Source: Litoribacillus peritrichatus
GTDB taxonomy: Bacteria > Pseudomonadota > Gammaproteobacteria > Pseudomonadales > Litoribrevibacteraceae
Assembly: GCF_039537985.1 (NCBI RefSeq)
Contig: NZ_BAABBN010000012.1
Coordinates: 186,001 to 250,000, forward strand
Length of the DNA stretch: 64,000 nt
Direction of reading: 5' to 3'
The translations under genes were made by a program, and so were the position numbers. Of this stretch, positions 27,895 through 36,052 are shown one piece after another (the first letter of the stretch is position 1; every line of letters starts with the position of its first letter). The notes under the pieces were generated by a model. That model was not told where the DNA came from. It was given only the letters and a program-made list of their open reading frames with translations, and ran no database searches.

Positions 27895-28044
27895 ATGTAC
27901 CGAATTAACGCTTACACTCAAAAAGGCACTAAATTTCGTTTTCGTGTTCAAGGAGAAGACATTCAGGACGTACAAAACAAAGTACATTTGATGTTCAGGA
28001 GCATGGAAATGAGGTTGGTTCTCGTGGAGCCGGTTAATGCTTAA
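27895..28044 (+). CDS. Small protein, 49 residues, divergent from WYL gene
   Basis: An ORF of 49 codons from the ATG at 27895, with AAGGA 8 nt upstream, reading MYRINAYTQKGTKFRFRVQG and ending LVLVEPVNA. Predicted as two or three beta strands with a short helix (IQDVQNKVHLMFRSM), basic, soluble. It was too short for standard ORF cut-offs. The good ribosome site and position next to the palindrome support it as a real gene, possibly controlled by the WYL protein. I do not recognise the family. Confidence 0.6.
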   Translation: MYRINAYTQKGTKFRFRVQGEDIQDVQNKVHLMFRSMEMRLVLVEPVNA

Positions 28045-28060
28045 ACTGAAGTTTAAAAAA

Positions 28061-28086
28061 GCGGTCAATTTAGCTAAATTGACCGC
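28061..28086 (-). terminator. Perfect 26-bp palindrome, minus-strand terminator
   Basis: GCGGTCAATTTAG and its exact reverse complement are adjacent with no loop. On the minus strand the structure is followed by six T's, so it fits termination of transcription from the Spy/CpxP-like gene 130 nt upstream on that strand. On the plus strand it has no T-tract. Confidence 0.65.
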
Positions 28087-28091
28087 AAACC

Positions 28092-28177
28092 ACTCAGCGG
28101 AGGGGGTGCTGAGTATCCGACCGGAGCTGCCGAAACAAACTGCCTGAAGTAATGCTCTTGCGATGTTTACTCAGGCA
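28092..28177. other. Two further stem-loops in the noncoding interval
   Basis: ACTCAGC (28092-28098) pairs with GCTGAGT (28108-28114) over a 9-nt G-rich loop. TGCCTG-A-AGTAA (28141-28152) pairs with TTACT-CAGGCA (28167-28177) with one bulged base. Together with the palindrome at 28061 these make three stem-loops within 117 nt, more structure than a simple terminator needs. Confidence 0.5.
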
Positions 28178-28215
28178 AAAATATTAAGTCTTACCAATTC
28201 AACCCTCTAAAACTC

Positions 28216-28656
28216 TCACATGCTGAATTTAGCATGTCGCCGTTCACGTAATTCCCGAAACTCTTGAGCCTTCATCTTTTGCTCGTCCGTTAACACATTT
28301 TGTACCGCCTGTATGACCTCGGCACGTTTAAGCACTCTTTCTCTGGCTTGATCTGCGGCCTGGTCGGCTATCGCGTTTATTTCATTGGTACCAGCGCCAT
28401 TCTCTATCGCGGTATGTAATGACTTCATCAAACCTTTTTTACTTCCCTTGGCTGAATGACGGTCTTCTTGCTGTTCAAACACGGGCTTTAACTGCGCCAC
28501 CTGGCTTTCTGTTAAATCCAACATTACAGTCATATGCTCTAGGCGTTTCATTGGGTCTGCACCATGGCGCCCCTTACCTGAGCCCCCAAACGCAAACGCT
28601 GAAACACTTAAACCTGTAATCACTGTAAACACGATAATTTTTGATGCTTTTTTCAT
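28216..28656 (-). CDS. Spy/CpxP-family periplasmic chaperone
   Basis: 146 residues with a signal peptide (IIVFTVITGLSVSAFAF). The mature helical domain has two LTxxQ motifs, LDLTESQ and VLTDEQ, the hallmark of Spy/CpxP, plus Arg/Lys-rich helices around MKRLEHM and RELRERRHAKF. CpxP inhibits the CpxA sensor and binds misfolded proteins; Spy is a chaperone. A two-half-site CpxR-like box lies 116 nt upstream and the cpxR-cpxA genes are 4 kb away, so Cpx control is likely. Confidence 0.85.
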   Translation of the reverse strand: MKKASKIIVFTVITGLSVSAFAFGGSGKGRHGADPMKRLEHMTVMLDLTESQVAQLKPVFEQQEDRHSAKGSKKGLMKSLHTAIENGAGTNEINAIADQAADQARERVLKRAEVIQAVQNVLTDEQKMKAQEFRELRERRHAKFSM

Positions 28657-28771
28657 AATGAACTCCCTGCGCCTTCAAGCCACATAGATTTTATTCTGAA
28701 GCTACGATGATTCGTTGCTAGTGGATGAACCCATTGTAGGGCGCTGAAAAGTTAAGTAGGGTCAGAAAAAA

Positions 28772-28788
28772 GTAAAGGCGAGGTAAAG
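28772..28788 (+). promoter_or_regulatory. CpxR-box-like direct repeat upstream of Spy/CpxP-like gene
   Basis: GTAAAGGCGAGGTAAAG: half-sites GTAAAG 11 nt apart, 116-132 nt upstream of the start at 28656 on the opposite strand. It differs from the site at 19349 at only 2 of 17 positions. Confidence 0.55.
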
Positions 28789-28817
28789 AAGCGTTAAGCC
28801 TCATGAAATATAAATAC

Positions 28818-31406
28818 CTACGTCAGGGTCTCCTCAGCCGAAGCCAACAACCAAGTACACATATCATTCACATTGAGAGGACGACTCAGTAAATACCCCT
28901 GGATATTATCGCAGTTCATCGCACAAAGAATGTCTAATTCTTCTTGAGTTTCAACACCTTCCGCGACCAGGTTATAGCCTAAGTTATGCGCCATTTCGAT
29001 GGACGTCTGCACAATGATCCTGGCACTGTCTGAATGAGCAATCCCCGTTATCAAGGAACGATCGAGTTTGATTTCGGTAGCAGGCAGTCGTTTCAGATAA
29101 GAAAGCGAAGAATACCCGGCACCAAAATCGTCAATGGACAGTTTAACGCCAACTTCAGTCAAGGCCTTTAATGCAATAATGCCTTGCTCCGGGTCTTCCA
29201 TAATGGCGGTTTCGGTCAGCTCCAAAATAATCTGACTGGCATCCAATTGGTAACTGCTGATCAAATTAGACAAATACACAGGTAAATCCATTTCAGTGAG
29301 GTTTTTGGCTGAAATATTGACAGATAAAGAGCCACTGAATCCTTCTGCTTTAAAACGAACAAAGTCTTTCAACGCTCGCTTAAAAACCCAACGGGTCAAA
29401 TCAGAAATAAGACCGGTTTCCTCAGCCAAAGGAATAAACTGATCCGGCGGAATAAAACCAAGGGCAGTATGTTCCCATCGAATCAACGCTTCCAAACCGA
29501 CAACGCCATCACCGCGCGCTGATAATTTGGGTTGATAATACAGCTCTGGCTTATCAACTTCTAAAGCCACACGCAGCTCAGACATTAAAGTGAGTCGCTG
29601 CTCGTTATAAACATCGTGTTGTTTGGAATATAGATTTATATTGGATGCGGCACTGTGGCTTAAATCCAAACTCACACTGGCATTTCTTAATAATACAGAA
29701 GCATCATCGCCATCCTGAGGGTATATCGCAGCACCACATTTGGGGTGGAGATCCACATTAAAACCCATAAATTCATACGGCTTGCGTAACGCTTCAATAA
29801 ACGCCAAATATTTGTCTTTGTCGGCTTCAACAAAATGTCGATTTAAGAGCACACCGAATGTGTCAGTAGAAAAATTACAAATGTAATTTACAGAAGAAGC
29901 ACTTTCCTCAACCTTTACTACGCCTTCAAATAGAGAAGCATCTTTATTTAAGCGTTCGCCCAGCTGCTGAAGCAAGTTTTCACCATTGGCAAGGCCAAGT
30001 GTTCGGCTAACTTCCGTAAACCGACCAATCCGTACCAGCAACACAATGGATTCAGAATCAGGGTACTGTACAATGTGTTCATTAATCGTCATCTCAAACA
30101 ACATACGATTAGGCAACTTGGTCACCGGATCATGCAACATCAGATCAACCAACCGCTCCTGACTTTCCCTTTTTTGCCTGGTTTGCTCAATACTCAATTG
30201 CTGCGCCAGAATTTTTGCTTCTCTTTCATGATAAATACGATAAGCCAACGCAATCATTAAAATAAGTGACTCCAGGGCAGAGCCTATCTGCATACCAAAT
30301 TGAGTAATCACACTATTTGGAAGCACACCCACTGCACGGAAAAAAGTCAGCAACATGCCTACAGTCAACATAAACCAGGCAGCAGAAAAGAATACACCTG
30401 CATTATTGCCTTTCTTCCAAATAACAGGTCCGGAAATAAACAATAGAAGAAACAGGGGCAGGGTCAAAGCAGCTGACAATCGAATAGCTTGATTATAATC
30501 CAGCACCAAAACAGCACACAGCTTCAGATACTCAAGCCCAAGGAGAACTTTCAGAGCCAAATCCAGCCTCGGAGCATACGTCCGGGTTTTAAGAAAGTCC
30601 CGGGTAAATAACACGGAAAATATGGCCAAGCAAGGCATCGAAGCCAAAAATACGCGCTGATTCAACTCTGGCCAATCAAAGAATAGATGTTGAAAACTGA
30701 AGCCTCTTAATCCACTGAAAAACATGAGGTAGCCCACCAGAGCAAGCGAATAATAAAGATAGATGCGCTCCCTTAGCATCATATAAATCGAGAGATTTAA
30801 AAGAATAACGACCAGCAGACCGCCAAAATATAGAAAATGAAACTTCATTGCTTTTGATGTAACTTCAAAAAAGCGCTTTTCTTGCCAAAGGTTTATTGCA
30901 AATACTGAAGAACCTTGCGTCTTAACACGAACATATACCGTACTGGTTTGGTCTCGTTCCTGTAGGACTCTGAACACGAAATTAGGGTGATCAACGTCAC
31001 GGCTGTCGAAAGCCGCTTTGCTGCCTGTTATCAGTTGGTTTACAACCTGGTCCTCTTGGACCGAATAAAACTCAACCACATCAAGTGTCGGCTTAGCCAG
31101 CTCTACTAATGAAGTTGCAATCTCATCAAGGTGGTTAGCGAACTGAATCCGAAACCAGTAACTGGATTCACTAAACCCAAAATGCGCACCATTGCTTTCG
31201 ACATGAGTCCAGTCCGAATCCGACAATTCAAGAACCTGTTGCAGGTTTAGCGCTGATGATCCATCTTCAAAGTAATCAAATTCAGCATCTATCCGTTGAT
31301 TCTCATGAGTAAAAACATTGGTCAGTTCTCCGCTCTTGGCGTACAACAGCGGAGTGATAAACAAGCTAAGAATGGCCAAACATTGAAAAAAACATCTCAA
31401 GATCAT
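28818..31406 (-). CDS. 7TMR-DISM sensor with degenerate GGDEF and intact EAL domain
   Basis: 862 residues. Signal peptide (1-23), periplasmic 7TMR-DISMED2 carbohydrate-binding-like domain (about 30-170), seven membrane helices (about 187-392), coiled linker, GGDEF domain (about 415-585) and EAL domain (about 605-855). The GGDEF signature is replaced by STDTF at 513-517, so cyclase activity is unlikely. The EAL part keeps EAL (639-641), NISAKNL, DDFGAGYSS and AEGVET, so it should hydrolyse c-di-GMP. It may sense an extracytoplasmic ligand and lower c-di-GMP. The PilZ protein at 6949 is one possible reader in this cell. Confidence 0.93.
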   Translation of the reverse strand: MILRCFFQCLAILSLFITPLLYAKSGELTNVFTHENQRIDAEFDYFEDGSSALNLQQVLELSDSDWTHVESNGAHFGFSESSYWFRIQFANHLDEIATSLVELAKPTLDVVEFYSVQEDQVVNQLITGSKAAFDSRDVDHPNFVFRVLQERDQTSTVYVRVKTQGSSVFAINLWQEKRFFEVTSKAMKFHFLYFGGLLVVILLNLSIYMMLRERIYLYYSLALVGYLMFFSGLRGFSFQHLFFDWPELNQRVFLASMPCLAIFSVLFTRDFLKTRTYAPRLDLALKVLLGLEYLKLCAVLVLDYNQAIRLSAALTLPLFLLLFISGPVIWKKGNNAGVFFSAAWFMLTVGMLLTFFRAVGVLPNSVITQFGMQIGSALESLILMIALAYRIYHEREAKILAQQLSIEQTRQKRESQERLVDLMLHDPVTKLPNRMLFEMTINEHIVQYPDSESIVLLVRIGRFTEVSRTLGLANGENLLQQLGERLNKDASLFEGVVKVEESASSVNYICNFSTDTFGVLLNRHFVEADKDKYLAFIEALRKPYEFMGFNVDLHPKCGAAIYPQDGDDASVLLRNASVSLDLSHSAASNINLYSKQHDVYNEQRLTLMSELRVALEVDKPELYYQPKLSARGDGVVGLEALIRWEHTALGFIPPDQFIPLAEETGLISDLTRWVFKRALKDFVRFKAEGFSGSLSVNISAKNLTEMDLPVYLSNLISSYQLDASQIILELTETAIMEDPEQGIIALKALTEVGVKLSIDDFGAGYSSLSYLKRLPATEIKLDRSLITGIAHSDSARIIVQTSIEMAHNLGYNLVAEGVETQEELDILCAMNCDNIQGYLLSRPLNVNDMCTWLLASAEETLT

Positions 31407-31556
31407 ACGGATACTGTTTCGGTAGTTTATTATTTTAATTATTGGCTATTTCCGAACCAAGCTGTCCGGAAATAACAAAAAACAGTATAGAGGAAAGGAC
31501 TTTTAAGAATAGTAGCGAATGACAAGTTCAAACACTTGTCATACAAAAGATAACAA

Positions 31557-32390
31557 TCAGTCGATCAGTTTAATACCTTCACGGTCAATCGTAATTTTTC
31601 GTTGCTTATATAACGCGCCAATTGTCATTTTATAAGCATTTTTACTTACACCAAATTTATCATGAATCGCTTGAGCCGGGCTTTTATCAGACAATGCCAG
31701 ATACCCTCCTTCCGCTCTTAGTACATTCATAACCCGGCGGCTTAAATCGTCTACTTTTTGATAGCCAACTTTTTGAAGACTTAAATCTATTTTACCGTCT
31801 TCCCGGACTCGCTTGATATAACCATTGATTTTCTGACCTTTCCTTAACGGACGATAAAGGTCTTCTTCAAACAACACCCCCCAATGGGCATTATTAATGA
31901 CGGCACTGTACCCGATGTCTGTCCGATCAGTCACAAACAGTTCAACCGGATCTCCGCTTCGATAATCCGCTTCAGTTTTTCCAACAAACCGGTTCAACTT
32001 GGACGATGCCGCAATACGATGGGTTTCCTGATGCTGATAAATATAGACATTATAAGAGCGTCCCTCTTCCATTTTGACGTGCTGCTCACCAAAAGGAACA
32101 AGCAAATCTTTAGGTAAGCCCCAATCCAGAAATGCACCCACCTCGTTCACAGAAACGACCTTCAACTTTGCCACTTCGTTCAACATCGCTTTCGGGTTAA
32201 GTGTCGTTGCAATCAACTTATCATCAGAGTCCAGATAAATAAATACATCAACCATATCACCGACAGCACAGTCTTTTGGCACATAACGCTTGGGCAATAA
32301 GATTTCATCAAGCTGCTCCCCATCCAGATAGACACCAAAATCCACTATTTTTACAACTTCTAAAGTATTACGTCTGCCGATAGTGGCCAT
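31557..32390 (-). CDS. CvfB-family S1 RNA-binding protein
   Basis: 277 residues: S1-like domains at about 8-65, 70-140 and 145-215 (GRNTLEVVKIVDFGVYLDG; EVAKLKVVSVNEVGAFLDWGLPKDLLVPF; RKGQKINGYIKRVREDGKIDLSLQ) and a C-terminal winged helix (about 225-277). This is the layout of CvfB, an RNA-binding virulence-linked regulator. The start is ATG at 32390. Its leader carries a stem-loop. It is divergent from cpxR. Confidence 0.9.
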   Translation of the reverse strand: MATIGRRNTLEVVKIVDFGVYLDGEQLDEILLPKRYVPKDCAVGDMVDVFIYLDSDDKLIATTLNPKAMLNEVAKLKVVSVNEVGAFLDWGLPKDLLVPFGEQHVKMEEGRSYNVYIYQHQETHRIAASSKLNRFVGKTEADYRSGDPVELFVTDRTDIGYSAVINNAHWGVLFEEDLYRPLRKGQKINGYIKRVREDGKIDLSLQKVGYQKVDDLSRRVMNVLRAEGGYLALSDKSPAQAIHDKFGVSKNAYKMTIGALYKQRKITIDREGIKLID

Positions 32391-32430
32391 GAAAGTGTCC
32401 TTGTTACAGAAAGAAAGCTTGAGAAAAGAA

Positions 32431-32458
32431 ACCTTCGCAATGGGTTTTTAGCGAAGGT
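32431..32458 (-). promoter_or_regulatory. Stem-loop in the cvfB-like leader
   Basis: ACCTTCGC and GCGAAGGT are a perfect 8-bp inverted repeat with a 12-nt loop, 41 nt upstream of the CvfB start. On the minus strand it is followed by a T-rich tract (TTTCTTTTC), so it resembles an intrinsic terminator placed in the leader. It could be an attenuator. Confidence 0.4.
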
Positions 32459-32527
32459 GATAGACCTGTCTATTATGACATGATTTCAGGGTTGCTTCGA
32501 TCTTTCATAAAGACTATTTTAAGCTCA

Positions 32528-32543
32528 GTAAAGTTGGGTAAAG
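32528..32543 (+). promoter_or_regulatory. CpxR box upstream of cpxR
   Basis: GTAAAGTTGGGTAAAG contains GTAAA-N5-GTAAA, an exact match to the E. coli CpxR consensus, 65 nt upstream of the cpxR start and on the same strand. It supports positive autoregulation of cpxRA. Confidence 0.8.
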
Positions 32544-32607
32544 TTCCAAAGCTCCAGCGCTAAAAAACGATAAAATTACGTTGTTCCTTTCAACACAAGC
32601 GACTTTC

Positions 32608-33363
32608 ATGACACAAGTATTATTAGTTGATGATGATCAATCTTTAAATGAACTGCTATCCACTTACCTATCAAACGAAGGATTCAGCGTTGAACAGGCC
32701 TTTGATGGTGAGCAGGCTTTAAAAAAAATCAATACGTCGCCATTCGACATCGTAATTCTGGACATCATGATGCCGGTTAAAAATGGCATCGACACACTGC
32801 GGGATTTACGACGAGACCATCAAACACCGGTCATTATGCTCACAGCCAAAAGTGAAGACATTGATCGGATCATCGGCCTGGAAATGGGAGCGGATGATTA
32901 TCTGCCCAAGCCCTGTAACCCAAGAGAACTGATTGCAAGAATACGAGCCATTTTGAGACGAACCAGCGCTCCATCACTGAGCGGTGATAGTGATGAGTCT
33001 AATAGGCCAGACCAACCCTCACATAAAAAAGCAGCGACTCAAATTCGGGTTGGGAAACTGACTCTTAATACGGCCCGCTTTGAAGCACATTATGACCAGC
33101 AGCCCATTACGCTGACGGGTGCCGAATTTAAACTATTGCAAGTCATGTTGTCCCACCCGGGAGCCATCTTAAGTAAGGCACAGTTGTCTCTGGACGTATT
33201 GAACCGGCCCTTAGAAGCCTATGACCGATCCATTGATGTGCATGTTAGTAACCTACGAAAGAAATTAGCAGGCGTTGAGATTACGACCGACATCATCAGC
33301 AACATCCGGGGTCAGGGTTATTTGTTTAAGCACGAATTACTGACCGATGAGCTCAGTGAATGA
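32608..33363 (+). CDS. cpxR: CpxR-like OmpR-family response regulator
   Basis: 251 residues from the ATG at 32608; the frame extends to a TTG at 32581 but the family begins MTQVLLVDDD. Receiver domain with Asp8/9, phospho-acceptor D52 in VILDIMMP, and LPKP; C-terminal winged helix with YDRSIDVHVSNLRKK and GQGYLF. The consensus CpxR box upstream supports the name. It overlaps the sensor kinase gene by 4 nt. Confidence 0.88.
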   Translation: MTQVLLVDDDQSLNELLSTYLSNEGFSVEQAFDGEQALKKINTSPFDIVILDIMMPVKNGIDTLRDLRRDHQTPVIMLTAKSEDIDRIIGLEMGADDYLPKPCNPRELIARIRAILRRTSAPSLSGDSDESNRPDQPSHKKAATQIRVGKLTLNTARFEAHYDQQPITLTGAEFKLLQVMLSHPGAILSKAQLSLDVLNRPLEAYDRSIDVHVSNLRKKLAGVEITTDIISNIRGQGYLFKHELLTDELSE

Positions 33364-34745
33364 AAAGCCTGTTCACAAAAATATTCTTATCGTTTTGGCT
33401 GATGATCATTCTGGTGATCATCACGACTGCGTTTTTGCTGTATCAATCCCGCCTTCAGTCCCACGAATTGCCATTACCGCTAGAAAGAGCCTCATTTAAA
33501 GCAGAACGAGCTTATGAAGTCCGAGGCGAATTAGGCTTACAGCGCTGGCTACAACACACGAGAGGCCGACTCAGGCCACATAACGTCTTCTTACTCAAAG
33601 ATCACAAAGGCCTGTTTGATGATGACGTACCGAAAAGCGTACGCCGAGTATCCAAAAAGCTCAGTGAAGAGGTAAGCAGTATTCAGGTACCCACTGGCGG
33701 CCATTTGTATTTTGGACGTTACTTTAAAACGGACGACAATAAAGAATTCACCATCATTTACCAACGCCCTCCGATTCATAAAGCATTTTTAGCGCACATG
33801 GCGAATACCGGCTGGGCATTATTTGCTTCACTGACGTTAATGAGCGGCATTATTTGCTACTTGCTCGCCAGACACCTCACGCTCCCCGTTCGGGCACTTC
33901 AGGATGCAACTCAATCCTTGGCTCAGGGAGATCTGGACGTGGAAATCACCCCTCGTCTTGGCAAACGAAAAGACGAATTATCTGAGCTGGCCAGAGACTT
34001 TGACGAAATGGCCAAACAAATCAAAAATGCCTACAACTCACAGCGTCGTTTAGTCCACGATATGTCCCATGAGTTAAGAGCCCCCATCGCAAGAATGCAA
34101 GTGGCACTCGCCATCATGGAAGGCGCGGACAAACACGACACACAAATGATTCAACGAATGCAGCATGAAGTAGATCACTTCGAGTCCATCATCAAGCAAA
34201 CGCTGTCTTTACCGGCGTTTGAGCTTTCAACCATTGAATTAAGCGATAAAGTAGATGTACGCGACACCCTCTTAACACTGATCAGTGATTTTAAGTTTGA
34301 ACATCAGAATTCTCAGTTAAACATTCAGCTGAACCAAGGCTGTTTAATTAACCAACCACTCTGGGTTCAATCGAAAGACAACTGGATCTCTACAATATTC
34401 AGAAACGTCATCAGTAATGCGGTGCAATACAGACTGCCCGATACTGCAATTACTATCTGCACATCACAAAAAACATTCAAAGGTCTAACCATTCACCGGG
34501 TAGAAATCACCAACGAAAGCCTAGGTGTCGACAACTTACACCTCGAGGAAATATTTGAGCCTTTCTCTCGTGCAGACCAGGCAAGAACACCAGGCAGCAC
34601 CAATATTGGCTTAGGACTGTCCATCGTGAAAGCTCTGGTGAAATTACACGATGGGAAAGTGTTTGCAGAAAACATTCAGGATCAACACGGTCAAATCAAA
34701 GCATTCAAAGTGACGATTGAACTGCCTGCCGCTAAAAACAGCTAA
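33360..34745 (+). CDS. cpxA: CpxA-like sensor histidine kinase
   Basis: 461 residues: membrane helix (about 8-27), periplasmic sensor (about 28-150), second helix (about 151-170), HAMP (about 172-224), dimerisation domain with phospho-acceptor H237 in MSHELRAPIARM, and an ATPase domain with FRNVISNAVQY (N box), a DxGxG-like turn absent in this copy but GLGLSIVKAL (G2 box) present. CpxA senses envelope stress and phosphorylates CpxR. The gene overlaps cpxR by 4 nt and ends at a strong terminator. The region equivalent to the G1 box reads IFEPFSRAD, typical for CpxA. Confidence 0.9.
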   Translation: MKSLFTKIFLSFWLMIILVIITTAFLLYQSRLQSHELPLPLERASFKAERAYEVRGELGLQRWLQHTRGRLRPHNVFLLKDHKGLFDDDVPKSVRRVSKKLSEEVSSIQVPTGGHLYFGRYFKTDDNKEFTIIYQRPPIHKAFLAHMANTGWALFASLTLMSGIICYLLARHLTLPVRALQDATQSLAQGDLDVEITPRLGKRKDELSELARDFDEMAKQIKNAYNSQRRLVHDMSHELRAPIARMQVALAIMEGADKHDTQMIQRMQHEVDHFESIIKQTLSLPAFELSTIELSDKVDVRDTLLTLISDFKFEHQNSQLNIQLNQGCLINQPLWVQSKDNWISTIFRNVISNAVQYRLPDTAITICTSQKTFKGLTIHRVEITNESLGVDNLHLEEIFEPFSRADQARTPGSTNIGLGLSIVKALVKLHDGKVFAENIQDQHGQIKAFKVTIELPAAKNS

Positions 34746-34775
34746 GAATAGCGAACCAATAAATGACAACGCCAT

Positions 34776-34810
34776 AAAAAAAGCCGGGTGGTACTTCACC
34801 CGGCTTTTTT
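34776..34810. terminator. Bidirectional terminator between cpxA and pyrC
   Basis: GCCGGGTG (34783-34790) pairs with CACCCGGC (34797-34804), 6-nt loop, A-tract on the left and T-tract on the right. It serves the convergent cpxA and pyrC transcripts. Confidence 0.92.
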
Positions 34811-34832
34811 ATTAAACACTACTCAAAACCTA

Positions 34833-35870
34833 TTACACGGTTTTGACTTTCCAGCGAACGGTCTCGCCAGCAAAGAACGGCACAATCGGATTGCCATTCG
34901 GTAAGATAATTTGTTCCGGAATGGTCCAGTCTTCACGCACCAGAGTCACCTTACCTTCGTTTCTTGGAAGACCGTAAAAATCAGGGCCATACTGACTTGC
35001 GAACCCTTCAAGCTTCTCAATAACGCCTAAATCTTCAAAGACCTGAGCATACAACTCAAGCGCACTCCAGGCGCTGTAACAACCCGCACAGCCACACGCA
35101 GATTCTTTACGATGCTTTTCATGCGGAGCAGAGTCAGTCCCCAAGAAGAATTTCTTAGACCCCGTAGCCACAACTTCACGAAGTGCCTGCTGATGAATAT
35201 TACGCTTCAATATCGGCAAACAAAAATTATGAGGTCGAATGCCTCCCACCAGCAAATCATTGCGATTTAAAAGCAAGTGCTGCGGGGTAATGGTTGCCGC
35301 AATGTTATCGGAACCCGCCACCACAAAATCGGCCGCATCTTTCGTCGTAATGTGCTCAAAAACCACTTTCAGGTTCGGGAAGTTTTCAGTAATCGGGCGC
35401 ATATGCCGATCAATGAACATCTTTTCGCGATCAAAGATATCAATGTCATGATCTGTAACTTCGCCATGAATCAGCAACAACATCCCTTCTTCCGACATCA
35501 CCTCAAAAACCGGATATAAAGATTCAAGTGCACTGACCGCTGCATCCGAGTTGGTTGTTGCTCCCGCTGGATAAAGTTTTGCAGCTTTCACCCCTGAAGC
35601 TTTGGCTGCAATGATGTCTTCTTTTGAAGTGGTATTGGTCAAATAAATCGTCATCAAAGGTTCGAAATCACTGCCTTCAGGTCGAGCGTCCAAAATACGC
35701 TGACGGTATTCCAATGCCATATCTGCATTCGTTACAGGCGGAACAAGATTCGGCATGACAATCGCTCGTTTAAAAAGGCGAGCCGTTGCAGGCACTGTTT
35801 CCTTCAACATGTCACCGTCTCTGAAGTGCAAATGCCAATCGTCTGGTGCCTGAATAGTAATTTCGTTCAT
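34833..35870 (-). CDS. pyrC: Dihydroorotase, class II
   Basis: 345 residues from the ATG at 35870 (GGGAAAG upstream); the frame extends further to 35939 but the family starts MNEITIQAPDDWHLHFRDG. Metal ligands H13 and H15 sit in the HLHFR motif, the carbamylated Lys is in the AAKLYPAGAT segment, and FLGTDSAPH holds the catalytic Asp. It converts carbamoyl-aspartate to dihydroorotate in pyrimidine synthesis. Cytoplasmic, monocistronic. Confidence 0.96.
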   Translation of the reverse strand: MNEITIQAPDDWHLHFRDGDMLKETVPATARLFKRAIVMPNLVPPVTNADMALEYRQRILDARPEGSDFEPLMTIYLTNTTSKEDIIAAKASGVKAAKLYPAGATTNSDAAVSALESLYPVFEVMSEEGMLLLIHGEVTDHDIDIFDREKMFIDRHMRPITENFPNLKVVFEHITTKDAADFVVAGSDNIAATITPQHLLLNRNDLLVGGIRPHNFCLPILKRNIHQQALREVVATGSKKFFLGTDSAPHEKHRKESACGCAGCYSAWSALELYAQVFEDLGVIEKLEGFASQYGPDFYGLPRNEGKVTLVREDWTIPEQIILPNGNPIVPFFAGETVRWKVKTV

Positions 35871-36052
35871 AACTTTCCCGTCAATCAATGATACTTTGAT
35901 ACTTACCAGTATTATGCCCGAAATCGTTAAATGGATCATCGCTCATTTGTCGATTTCAATTTCACTCAAGCTTATCCCACAGACAACGGTTGATACCAAG
36001 CAAGCGCTTGTTATAAGCTCATCAGCCTGCCATCTACAATAAAGGGAAGATT

